In this document: positions 1 to 7,686 of the stretch, one piece after another
Numbering within the stretch: the stretch's first letter is position 1
Layout: every line of letters begins with the position of its first letter
Source of the DNA: Anaerolineaceae bacterium
Lineage (GTDB): Bacteria; Chloroflexota; Anaerolineae; Anaerolineales; Anaerolineaceae
DNA: 9,913 bases
Direction: 5' to 3'
NCBI GenBank assembly: GCA_014860845.1
Contig: JACZIY010000535.1
Location: forward strand, 1 to 9,913
The notes under the pieces: model-generated
Told to the model about the DNA's origin: nothing
Database searches by the model: none
What the model saw: only the letters and a program-made list of their open reading frames with translations
Position numbers and translations under genes: made by a program

Positions 1-555
1 CAGAAGGGTGATGTTTCCTCCAGAGCGAGTAATTGCCTGAAATTCAGTGTGATCAACGACATAATCTGCCATTTCATACAGCATGACATTTTTATCTTTT
101 TCGAATGGTTTTAGCACAATGCCTGTATCCATGCGGTCACCTTCCCAACCCCAGTAAGAAAGCTGCATCGCAAGGTTGGCGGGAGCACAATAATTCCATA
201 AACCATGTTGATCCTGGTATATTATTCCATCCAGTTTGATCGCAGATGGAAGTGGGGTAGGTTCCAGTGTTGGGATCGGTGTCTCAACGCTTGGATCAAC
301 CGTAAAAGTTGGGGACGGTTGCGATGTCATTGTTGGAGAAGTCTTGGTAATGGGTGTAAATTGAACCTGCTCAGCCTCCGGTACAAATACAACTTCTTCA
401 GGCGGATTTAATGCATAATCGATTTGAATCTTCCATTGATACACCCGCCACAAAACTCTTTCACGTAAACTGGGAACAGAAAATAAGATGATCACGACAA
501 GGGAAATTATCAGGATCGATCCAAGAATAATTCTGGCGAAGTTTTTATTAAACAT
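1..555 (-). CDS. Membrane-anchored C39-like cysteine peptidase domain protein (3' part beyond window)
   Basis: The minus strand is open for 185 codons from an ATG at 555 to the window edge, so the C-terminus is missing. Seen: a short basic N-terminus (residues 1-7), one hydrophobic segment at about 8-27, a juxtamembrane region rich in Arg and Trp, a Pro/Thr/Ser-rich stalk at about 64-104, then the start of a globular domain. That domain contains NYCAPANLAMQLSYWGW at 121-137, which resembles the catalytic-Cys block of peptidase C39-like domains, with Cys123 as the likely nucleophile. Gln116, seven residues before it, could be the oxyanion-hole Gln, although the usual spacing is shorter. The catalytic His and Asp would lie in the missing part. 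Inference: an extracytoplasmic, single-pass anchored cysteine peptidase or peptidase-like protein, substrate unknown. No Shine-Dalgarno precedes the ATG; a -10 element lies just upstream (see the promoter entry). Confidence 0.75.
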   Translation of the reverse strand, partial: MFNKNFARIILGSILIISLVVIILFSVPSLRERVLWRVYQWKIQIDYALNPPEEVVFVPEAEQVQFTPITKTSPTMTSQPSPTFTVDPSVETPIPTLEPTPLPSAIKLDGIIYQDQHGLWNYCAPANLAMQLSYWGWEGDRMDTGIVLKPFEKDKNVMLYEMADYVVDHTEFQAITRSGGNITLL

Positions 556-561
556 ATCCCG

Positions 562-570
562 ATTATAACA
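562..570 (-). promoter_or_regulatory. Extended -10 promoter of the C39-like peptidase gene (leaderless arrangement)
   Basis: On the minus strand a perfect TATAAT occupies 567-562, preceded by TGT, giving an extended -10 (TGn-TATAAT). Only six bases separate it from the ATG at 555, so initiation about seven bases downstream of the -10 falls on or next to the A of the start codon. No good -35 is seen at 16-18 bp (an A/T-only hexamer), which is acceptable for an extended -10. The transcript would lack a 5' UTR. Confidence 0.6.
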
Positions 571-621
571 CTGACAAGAAAGGTAAAAATTCACCCAGGA
601 GCAAAAAAATTGAGATAATTA

Positions 622-643
622 AATTTTCAAGAGAATGAAAATT
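622..643. repeat. Perfect 8-bp inverted repeat in the divergent spacer
   Basis: AATTTTCA (622-629) and TGAAAATT (636-643) are perfect reverse complements separated by six bases. The site lies between the peptidase promoter and the candidate phosphorylase promoter. Size and symmetry fit an operator for a dimeric regulator, but AT-rich DNA produces such palindromes by chance, and no regulator gene is in view. Confidence 0.4.
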
Positions 644-660
644 GGGAAAAAAGAAGCTTA

Positions 661-699
661 CAATAAAGCCTTTCACCTTGCACATTTTGGCTTTTATTG
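661..699. repeat. Imperfect inverted repeat upstream of glgP
   Basis: CAATAAAGCC (661-670) pairs with GGCTTTTATTG (689-699) with a single extra T in the right arm, around an 18-base centre. The right arm overlaps the candidate -35 of the phosphorylase promoter, so it could be an operator, or a hairpin if transcription starts further upstream. Neither strand has the immediate T-run expected of a terminator. Confidence 0.35.
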
Positions 700-716
700 G
701 TATTTTTATTTATTAT
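687..716 (+). promoter_or_regulatory. Candidate sigma70-type promoter for glgP
   Basis: TTGGCT (687-692) is followed after 18 bp by TATTAT (711-716, five of six matches to TATAAT). An alternative is TTGCAC (678-683) with TATTTT (701-706) at 17 bp. Neither is strong. They are simply the best pairs in the AT-rich spacer. Confidence 0.25.
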
Positions 717-765
717 GTTTACCTGCAATTATCTATACAATGACGAATGAATGAGAGAGAGAAAA

Positions 766-2925
766 ATGGTTAAAAACAGATACAAAATACCGGTTAGTTT
801 CAGTTTGCCCCGTAGAATTCAAAGATTATCAGAATTATCCTTCAATATGTGGTGGGTTTGGAATCAGGATGCTCAGCAATTATTTAGATTAATTGACAAA
901 CCGTTATGGGATAAATTGAGCCATAACCCGATCGCATTTTTACAACAGGTAGATCGTGCATTACTCAATAGAACTATTAATGATTTATATTTCTTAGATC
1001 GCTATGATGCCGTTATGAAGAAATATGATCAATATCTTGAAGCGAAAAATACCTGGTTTTCGGAAACATATCCTCAATTAGAAAAAGAACAAATCGCTTA
1101 TTTTTCCTTTGAATTTGGTTTACATGAAAGTTTACCTGTTTATGCTGGGGGACTGGGAATACTGGCTGGTGATCACCTGAAAACCTCCAGTGATCTTGGA
1201 ATACCATTGGTTGGCGTGGGATTTATCTATAAAAATGGTTATTTTATGCAATCCATTACAGAGGATGGCTGGCAGGAAACTCGTAATTTTTATCTGAATT
1301 ACTCCGAAGTGCCAATCATTCCATTGACAGATGAACAGGGCAAACCACTGACTATTTCCATAGATTTACCTGGCAGATCGGTTTTTGCTCGGATCTGGCA
1401 GGTAAATATTGGCAGAAACTTCTTGTACTTGCTGGATTCTGATCTGGATGAAAATTCACCAAATGACCGCCAATTAACATCAAGATTATATAGCAACGAT
1501 TTGGAAGTTCGAATTTCACAGGAAATTTTATTAGGCATGGGTGGTGTTCGCGCATTGCGTCTCCTTGGATACAAACCGACAGTGTGGCATATGAATGAAG
1601 GCCATTCTGCGTTTCTCGCTTTGGAACGAATACTGGAGATGATTGATAAAGGTAAAACCTTTGATGAAGCTGCTGAAATTGTTAAAAAGAATAATGTGTT
1701 TACTACCCACACACCTGTTCCTGCAGGAAATGATCAATTTCCGATTTGGTTAATTGATAAATATTTTTCACAAATTTGGCCAAAATTAAACCTTTCCAGA
1801 GATCAATTTGTTGATTTAGGAAAACAAGCACAAACCTGGGGAGAAACATTCGTCATGCCGGTTCTGGCACTGAAGCTCTCAGAACACATGAATGCGGTTT
1901 CTGAATTACATGGTAATGTGTCCAGAAAAATGTGGAACTGGTTATGGCCAGACAGATCAGAAGACGAAGTTCCCATTACCCACATTACCAACGGAATCCA
2001 TACCACTTCATGGATCGCTAGACAAACAAACCTTTTATTTCAGAAATACCTGGCTCCTGATTGGATGGACCGGGCAGACGACCCTGAAATTTGGGAAAAC
2101 ATCGAAAGAATTCCCGATTTTGAACTTTGGGCAGTCAGAAAGCATTTGAAACGAAAATTGACTGTTTATTGCAATGAAGTTGCAAGGCGCAAATGGCAAC
2201 AAGGTAATTTTCACCCTGTTCAGGTTGTTGCAAGTGGTGTTTTGATGGAACCGTATTCTTTAACCATTGGTTTTGCCAGACGTTTTGCTACATATAAACG
2301 AGCAAATCTGGTACTCAGAGACTATGAACGGCTGCTCAAGTTAGTGACCAATGAACGCATGCCCGTCCAAATTATATTTTCAGGTAAGGCGCATCCAGCT
2401 GATGAGCCAGGAAAATTAATTATTCAGGAAATCTATCGTGCTGTCAAAGATGCCAGGATGGGCGGCCGATTGATATTCCTGGAAGACTACGATATGAACG
2501 TTGCCAGGTTATTGGTGCAGGGTGTGGACGTGTGGTTGAACACTCCCCGCAGACCGAATGAAGCATCCGGTACATCGGGGATGAAGGCAGCATTGAATGG
2601 TGTATTGAATTTCTCGGTGTTGGATGGTTGGTGGCGTGAGGGGTACAATGGAAAAAATGGGTGGCCGATCGGTGATGACACTGAATATCAAGAAACCTAT
2701 CAACAGGACGAAATCGATTCAAGAAATCTTTACGAAACCCTGGAAAATGAAATCGTACCATTGTATTATCAATCCAGATCAGCAGATAATTTGCCAAATG
2801 AATGGATTGCCCACATAAAAGAAACTATTCGTTCCAACGCGCCAAGATTCTCTACGAGAAGAATGGTGAAAGAATACATGAACAATCTTTACGCTGGAGC
2901 TGCAGAAAATAATGTTGATAAATAA
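766..2925 (+). CDS. glgP: Alpha-glucan (glycogen/maltodextrin) phosphorylase, GT35
   Basis: This cytoplasmic, pyridoxal-phosphate-dependent enzyme releases glucose 1-phosphate from the non-reducing ends of alpha-1,4-glucans. Seen, numbering from the ATG at 766 (719 residues): an N-terminal segment typical of the alpha-glucan phosphorylase subfamily (SELSFNMWWVWN, 22-33); AYFSFEFGLHESLPVYAGGL at 111-130; HMNEGHSAF at 275-283, whose His280 matches the active-site His of rabbit phosphorylase; GFARRFATYKR at 502-512, where Arg506 and Lys511 match the phosphate and PLP contacts; and SGTSGMKAALNG at 601-612, with Lys607 the Schiff-base lysine. All key residues are present. An in-frame ATG at 751 has no ribosome binding site, whereas GAGAGAGA (about 754-761) lies just before the ATG at 766, so I prefer 766. 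No other glycogen genes are in view. The stop overlaps the ribosome binding site of the next gene. Confidence 0.95.
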   Translation: MVKNRYKIPVSFSLPRRIQRLSELSFNMWWVWNQDAQQLFRLIDKPLWDKLSHNPIAFLQQVDRALLNRTINDLYFLDRYDAVMKKYDQYLEAKNTWFSETYPQLEKEQIAYFSFEFGLHESLPVYAGGLGILAGDHLKTSSDLGIPLVGVGFIYKNGYFMQSITEDGWQETRNFYLNYSEVPIIPLTDEQGKPLTISIDLPGRSVFARIWQVNIGRNFLYLLDSDLDENSPNDRQLTSRLYSNDLEVRISQEILLGMGGVRALRLLGYKPTVWHMNEGHSAFLALERILEMIDKGKTFDEAAEIVKKNNVFTTHTPVPAGNDQFPIWLIDKYFSQIWPKLNLSRDQFVDLGKQAQTWGETFVMPVLALKLSEHMNAVSELHGNVSRKMWNWLWPDRSEDEVPITHITNGIHTTSWIARQTNLLFQKYLAPDWMDRADDPEIWENIERIPDFELWAVRKHLKRKLTVYCNEVARRKWQQGNFHPVQVVASGVLMEPYSLTIGFARRFATYKRANLVLRDYERLLKLVTNERMPVQIIFSGKAHPADEPGKLIIQEIYRAVKDARMGGRLIFLEDYDMNVARLLVQGVDVWLNTPRRPNEASGTSGMKAALNGVLNFSVLDGWWREGYNGKNGWPIGDDTEYQETYQQDEIDSRNLYETLENEIVPLYYQSRSADNLPNEWIAHIKETIRSNAPRFSTRRMVKEYMNNLYAGAAENNVDK

Positions 2926-2934
2926 GAGGTTCTT

Positions 2935-3456
2935 ATGCCATTGCCATCCTCTCCAGTCCTGATTATTCTGATCATCTTTTTATTGCGTGTATCTGATATG
3001 TCATTGGATACGATCCGGGTACTATTTGTCTTCCGGGGACGAAAACTGTTGGCCTGGATATTAGGCTTCTTTCAATCCATGTTGTTTGTGATTGCAATCA
3101 CTTCTGTGTTGGCTAATATGGATAATTTCCTTAACATCATTGCGTATGCAGCTGGTTTTGCAACTGGAAATGTTGTGGGAATGTTGATCGAAAACAGATT
3201 AGCTATTGGGCATATTCATATGACAGTTTTCAGCCCTATGGCTGGCCCAAGAATTGCGGATGCACTCAGAAATTCGGGTTTCGCGGTAACGGAAGTCTCA
3301 GGAAGAGGGAGAAGCGGGATGGTTTCAGTACTTCATGTCGCTGTATTGAGACGGAAAGTGGATGAAATAGAAACAATTGTTCTTGAAATGGATAAAGATG
3401 CCTTTGTTACGGCAGAAGATGTCCGACCCATCCGAAGAGGTTTTTGGCGGGCGTAA
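2935..3456 (+). CDS. UPF0316 family membrane protein (DUF5698 + DUF2179)
   Basis: The 173-residue protein has a hydrophobic N-terminal half with about three membrane segments (roughly 6-18, 37-60 and 64-84), including the charged RVSDMSLDTIRV block at 18-29. A soluble C-terminal half (about 95-173) contains GRGRSGMVSVLHVAVLRRK and AFVTAEDVRPI. This layout and these motifs fit the UPF0316 family (B. subtilis YebE type), whose C-terminal DUF2179 domain also occurs at the end of YitT-like proteins. The biochemical role is unknown and I assign none. AAGAGGT (2924-2930) overlaps the glgP stop, giving a nine-base gap between the genes, so the two are very probably co-transcribed and may be translationally coupled. 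Whether that reflects a functional link to glucan metabolism is open. A bidirectional terminator follows. Confidence 0.85.
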   Translation: MPLPSSPVLIILIIFLLRVSDMSLDTIRVLFVFRGRKLLAWILGFFQSMLFVIAITSVLANMDNFLNIIAYAAGFATGNVVGMLIENRLAIGHIHMTVFSPMAGPRIADALRNSGFAVTEVSGRGRSGMVSVLHVAVLRRKVDEIETIVLEMDKDAFVTAEDVRPIRRGFWRA

Positions 3457-3465
3457 CTAGATAAA

Positions 3466-3498
3466 AAATAGGCAGGGTGTTGAACACCCTGCTTTTTT
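3466..3498. terminator. Bidirectional intrinsic terminator between UPF0316 gene and nfeD
   Basis: GCAGGGTGT (3472-3480) pairs perfectly with ACACCCTGC (3484-3492) around the loop TGA. Six T's follow on the plus strand (3493-3498). On the minus strand the same stem is followed by CTATTTTTTATC. Each convergent gene can therefore end here. The nfeD stop begins two bases past the T-run. Confidence 0.92.
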
Positions 3499-3499
3499 G

Positions 3500-4822
3500 T
3501 TAAAATTTTTCAATTCGTTTCACGATTAATGAAATCCCACGTTTATCAATCACTTTAACAGGAGTTCCAGCAGGTAAGTTTCCAAAATCATCTGTGATTG
3601 CGCTCCATTCTTCACCAGCCAGTTGAATCGTGCCATTGGGTACTAATGGTGAATGGACGTAACCAGTTAAACCCATCAATGATTCCATTCCTGTCTGTAT
3701 GGGAGTCTTTAAAGCTCGAATGGCAAATCGCAAAACGACAAAAATACCGCCTGCTAATAAAATTCCTGTTGAAATAACCAATGGTACAGAAACTTGTGGA
3801 AATCCCGGTGTCTCTATTGAATTGAACAGTACCAATGCTCCAACGATAAAAGATATTGTTCCTGCGGCAGTTAATGCACCGTGGACAGGCGCTTTTATTT
3901 CTAGTATGAAAAGAATAAAAGCAGTAACCAGAAATAAAATACCAAACCAATTTACAGGTAGGACACCAAGCCCATATACTGCCAGGATCAGACAAACGGC
4001 GCCAATAAATCCTGCGACCCACCCTCCTGGATTGGATAATTCAATAAAAATTGCCTGAACACCAATGGTTAACAAAATAAACAAAATATTTGGGTTGGTT
4101 AATAATTGCAAAAGATTTTCAATGAAGCTCATTTCTACAGGGAGAAGAACAGAATTATCAAGATTGAGGACTCTTGATCCTGAAGCTAACTCAACACGAC
4201 TACCATTGATTTTTTCAACCAGATCATTCTGATCGTTAGCAATCAGGTCAATTAAACCTACTGCCAGTGCTTCTTCTGCAGATGCGGCTTTAGCATTTTC
4301 AATCGTATCCTCAGCCAAAGCTACCGCATCAGCTCCCCTATTAGCAGCCAAAGATCTGACAGAGGCTTTCAGTATCTCTTTTTGTTTTGCTTCGATGGTT
4401 TCTCCCAGGTCTTCTCCCTGACCGCCGACCGGGCTGGCAGCACCGATGGCAGTTTCTGGAGCCATCGCCGCGATGTGCCCAGCAAGGGTGATTAATGTTC
4501 CTGCACTTCCTGCGATCGCTCCTCTGGGTGCAACATAAACCGCGACTGGTATTTCACTCGATCGAATATTCTGGACAATGGTATTCATTAAATCAATACT
4601 GCCACCAGGTGTATCCAATTGCAGGATTATTAGTTCAGCACCCTGCCTTTCAGCAGTTGATAATCCGCGATCAATATATCCAACTAATGCCGGTGTTAAA
4701 GGACCCTGAACCTGGATGGTAATGATGATAGGTGACAAAGTCTGGCTGTGAACAGACTGGATTGGAATAAGTAGGGCTACGAATATCCATGAAGTTAGCG
4801 TGATTAATCTGATCAATTTCAT
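3500..4822 (-). CDS. nfeD: NfeD-family membrane-bound serine protease (ClpP class)
   Basis: The 440-residue protein starts with a cleavable or anchoring signal segment (about 5-26, ending near VHSQ). A ClpP/SppA-like protease domain spans about 30-215: QLDTPGG at 68-74, GSAG at 105-108 with Ser106 the likely nucleophile, and Lys146 forty residues later, matching the Ser97/Lys138 dyad of Pyrococcus 1510-N in spacing and in position before the SLA motif. Next come about five membrane helices (about 246-264, 267-286, 290-309, 316-335, 345-368), then a small OB-fold NfeD domain (about 378-440). The family is thought to cleave or regulate membrane partners of the SPFH/stomatin type. No SPFH gene adjoins it here. 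GAGGAA (4831-4826) precedes the ATG by three bases, and a perfect TATAAT lies upstream. It is divergent from dnaK. Confidence 0.92.
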   Translation of the reverse strand: MKLIRLITLTSWIFVALLIPIQSVHSQTLSPIIITIQVQGPLTPALVGYIDRGLSTAERQGAELIILQLDTPGGSIDLMNTIVQNIRSSEIPVAVYVAPRGAIAGSAGTLITLAGHIAAMAPETAIGAASPVGGQGEDLGETIEAKQKEILKASVRSLAANRGADAVALAEDTIENAKAASAEEALAVGLIDLIANDQNDLVEKINGSRVELASGSRVLNLDNSVLLPVEMSFIENLLQLLTNPNILFILLTIGVQAIFIELSNPGGWVAGFIGAVCLILAVYGLGVLPVNWFGILFLVTAFILFILEIKAPVHGALTAAGTISFIVGALVLFNSIETPGFPQVSVPLVISTGILLAGGIFVVLRFAIRALKTPIQTGMESLMGLTGYVHSPLVPNGTIQLAGEEWSAITDDFGNLPAGTPVKVIDKRGISLIVKRIEKF

Positions 4823-4844
4823 TTTTTCCTCATTTCCTATTCAG

Positions 4845-4873
4845 ATTATAAATAGCCTTAGCGATAAAAACAA
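4845..4873 (-). promoter_or_regulatory. Sigma70-type promoter of nfeD
   Basis: On the minus strand TTGTTT (4873-4868) is followed after 17 bp by a perfect TATAAT (4850-4845). Initiation near 4838 would leave a 5' UTR of about 16 bases that still includes the GAGGAA ribosome binding site. Confidence 0.6.
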
Positions 4874-4914
4874 GAAACTTTGAAAGACAAAAATGTATAT
4901 CTAATTCTTACTAT

Positions 4915-4944
4915 TTGTTAACAGGATTCTTTTGAATGTACATT
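4915..4944 (+). promoter_or_regulatory. Weak candidate promoter of dnaK
   Basis: TTGTTA (4915-4920) and TACATT (4939-4944), separated by 18 bp, each match four of six consensus bases. It is the best pair I can find in the 164-bp spacer. Neither a full CIRCE element (HrcA) nor a HAIR element (HspR) is visible, so an alternative sigma factor or another activator is possible. Confidence 0.3.
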
Positions 4945-4954
4945 ATTCTTAACA

Positions 4955-4974
4955 TTAGCGATTATTAATGCTAG
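4955..4974 (+). promoter_or_regulatory. Small hairpin just upstream of the dnaK ribosome binding site
   Basis: TTAGCG (4955-4960) can pair with TGCTAG (4969-4974), with two G-U wobbles, around an AU-only loop of eight bases. It ends where the strong AGGAGGT site begins, leaving that site single-stranded. The stem is short and may be fortuitous. Confidence 0.3.
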
Positions 4975-4986
4975 AGGAGGTAATAA

Positions 4987-6861
4987 ATGTCGAAAATTAT
5001 TGGTATCGATTTAGGTACAACAAATAGTGTAGTAGCCATCATGGAAGGCGGGGATCCGATTGTTATCAATACAATTGAAGGTTCACGTCTTTGTCCATCT
5101 GTGGTCGCATTTAACAAGAATAAAGAACGATTGGTTGGGCAAAATGCAAAACGCCAATCTGTTATAAATCCTGAAAACACAGTGACATCCATCAAACGTT
5201 TTATGGGTAGAAAATTTGATGAAGTACAACAAGAAATTGATATGGTGCCTTACAGTGTAGTAAAAGGTCCATCCGGAGAGGCGCGCGTGCAGATTCCGAT
5301 TACAGGTAAGGATTATTCACCACAAGAAATCTCAGCCATGATTTTAGCAAAACTCAAAGCAGATGCAGAATCTTATTTGGGGCAACCAGTTACGAAGGCA
5401 GTTATTACGGTGCCAGCATATTTTAATGATAGTCAACGTCAAGCCACCAAAGATGCTGGAAAAATTGCTGGTCTGGAGGTTTTGCGGATCATTAATGAAC
5501 CAACAGCCTCGGCATTGGCTTATGGTCTGGACAAAAAAGTCAATGAAAAAGTATTAATTTTTGATCTGGGTGGTGGCACCTTCGATGTATCAGTTTTGGA
5601 AGTAGGTGACGGTGTATTTGAAGTCAAATCCACAAGTGGGGATACCCATTTAGGTGGTGATGATTGGGATGAAGTGTTGGTTAATTGGGCTGCTGATGAG
5701 TTTAAAAAAGAAAACCTGATCGATTTACGATCAGATCGTCAGGCTTTACAACGATTGCGTGAGGCGGCAGAAAAAGCAAAAATTGAACTTTCTTCGGTTA
5801 TGGAAACTGAAATAAATTTACCTTACATCACAGCAGATATAAATGGCCCCAAACATCTGATTTTAAAAATCAGCCGGGCTAAATTTGAACAGATGTCTTC
5901 TCATCTGGTTGAGCGGTTACGTAAGCCGTTTGAGGCTGCGTTAAAAGACGCCGACCTTTCGACTTCCAAAATTGACGAAGTGGTTCTCGTTGGCGGTTCA
6001 TCACGAATGCCAATGGTTCAGGATCTCGTCCGATCAATAACAGGAAGAGATCCGAACAAATCCGTAAATCCTGATGAAGTCGTCGCCCTGGGTGCTGCTG
6101 TACAGGCTGGTGTGTTATCAGGACAGGTCAAGGATGTTCTTTTACTGGATGTAACCCCATTATCATTGGGTGTTGAGACCTTAGGCGGTGTAATGACCCA
6201 GGTGATTGAAAGAAATACGACCATCCCGGTTAAAAAGTCACAAATTTTCTCCACAGCCGAAGATAATCAACCTGCAGTCGATGTTCATGTTCTTCAAGGT
6301 GAACGACAGCTTGTATCCGATAACATCAGCCTGGGAAGATTCCGTCTGGAGGGAATTCCAGGCGCACCTCGGGGAATTCCTCAAATCGAAGTAACGTTCG
6401 ACATCGATGCAAATGGAATTTTGAATGTCTCAGCACAAGATAAGGCTTCTGGTAAAGAACAAAAAGTTACTATCACTGCTTCTACAAATCTGGATAAAGC
6501 AGAAATCGATCGATTGGTTCAGGATGCAAAACAACATGAATCGGATGATTTACACAAAAGAGAATTAATTGAAGCAAAAAATATTGCAGATCAGGTTATC
6601 TACCAGGCTGAAAAGGAATTGAAGGAAGAATTTGCTGAGATTAATAATCAAAGGAGACAAGACCTGGAAACGAAAACCCAATCTCTGCGAGAATTAATTA
6701 AGGGTGAAAACACAACAGGAATTAAAGAAGCTACCATGGAATTAGAACAAATTCTGAAGGAATACATTGCTGGAAAAACAGTATCTTCTGAATCTCAGAA
6801 TACTAATCCAGGCAATGAGCATGATGAAGAAGTAATTGAAGGGGAATTCCAGGATGTGTAA
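4987..6861 (+). CDS. dnaK: Chaperone protein DnaK (Hsp70)
   Basis: This ATP-driven chaperone binds exposed hydrophobic segments of unfolded cytoplasmic proteins, cycling with DnaJ and GrpE. Seen in 624 residues: phosphate-1 motif [10 protein letters not shown] (5-14), Lys70 aligned with the catalytic Lys of E. coli DnaK, Glu171 in NEPTAS, phosphate-2 motif [10 protein letters not shown] (191-200) with Thr198, adenosine motif [12 protein letters not shown] (331-342), interdomain linker [15 protein letters not shown] (381-395), substrate-binding beta domain to about 500, helical lid 502-595 and an acidic tail ending [12 protein letters not shown] roughly 24-residue segment (about 76-103) is present in the nucleotide-binding domain relative to B. 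subtilis DnaK. AGGAGGT (4975-4981) sits five bases before the ATG and is the strongest ribosome binding site in the window. grpE, dnaJ and hrcA do not flank it, so this may be a second dnaK copy or a dispersed locus. Confidence 0.98.
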   Translation: MSKIIGIDLGTTNSVVAIMEGGDPIVINTIEGSRLCPSVVAFNKNKERLVGQNAKRQSVINPENTVTSIKRFMGRKFDEVQQEIDMVPYSVVKGPSGEARVQIPITGKDYSPQEISAMILAKLKADAESYLGQPVTKAVITVPAYFNDSQRQATKDAGKIAGLEVLRIINEPTASALAYGLDKKVNEKVLIFDLGGGTFDVSVLEVGDGVFEVKSTSGDTHLGGDDWDEVLVNWAADEFKKENLIDLRSDRQALQRLREAAEKAKIELSSVMETEINLPYITADINGPKHLILKISRAKFEQMSSHLVERLRKPFEAALKDADLSTSKIDEVVLVGGSSRMPMVQDLVRSITGRDPNKSVNPDEVVALGAAVQAGVLSGQVKDVLLLDVTPLSLGVETLGGVMTQVIERNTTIPVKKSQIFSTAEDNQPAVDVHVLQGERQLVSDNISLGRFRLEGIPGAPRGIPQIEVTFDIDANGILNVSAQDKASGKEQKVTITASTNLDKAEIDRLVQDAKQHESDDLHKRELIEAKNIADQVIYQAEKELKEEFAEINNQRRQDLETKTQSLRELIKGENTTGIKEATMELEQILKEYIAGKTVSSESQNTNPGNEHDEEVIEGEFQDV

Positions 6862-6875
6862 AAAATCATCCAGGT

Positions 6876-6909
6876 AAAAAAAATGGGCTGTATTTACAGC
6901 CCATTTTTT
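6876..6909. terminator. Bidirectional intrinsic terminator between dnaK and pyrH
   Basis: ATGGGCTGT (6883-6891) pairs perfectly with ACAGCCCAT (6896-6904) around ATTT. An A-tract lies on the left (6876-6883) and a T-tract on the right (6904-6909), so both strands give a hairpin followed by U's. The pyrH stop codon starts at the very next base. Confidence 0.93.
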
Positions 6910-7679
<770 letters not shown>

Positions 7680-7686
7680 ATTATGA

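Noticed and set aside
205..411. 68-codon plus-strand frame opposite the C39-like peptidase
   Set aside because: It is antisense to the stalk and catalytic block of a convincing minus-strand gene, and its product has no recognisable features.
1299..1712. 137-codon minus-strand frame inside glgP
   Set aside because: It lies wholly within the strongly conserved phosphorylase coding sequence and has no family resemblance, so it is a shadow frame.
4955..4974. Possible CIRCE element (HrcA operator) upstream of dnaK, suggested by TTAGC...GCTAG
   Set aside because: Only the outer five bases of each arm resemble CIRCE (TTAGCACTC-N9-GAGTGCTAA). The inner ACTC/GAGT is absent and the arms are 10 rather than 17 bases apart.
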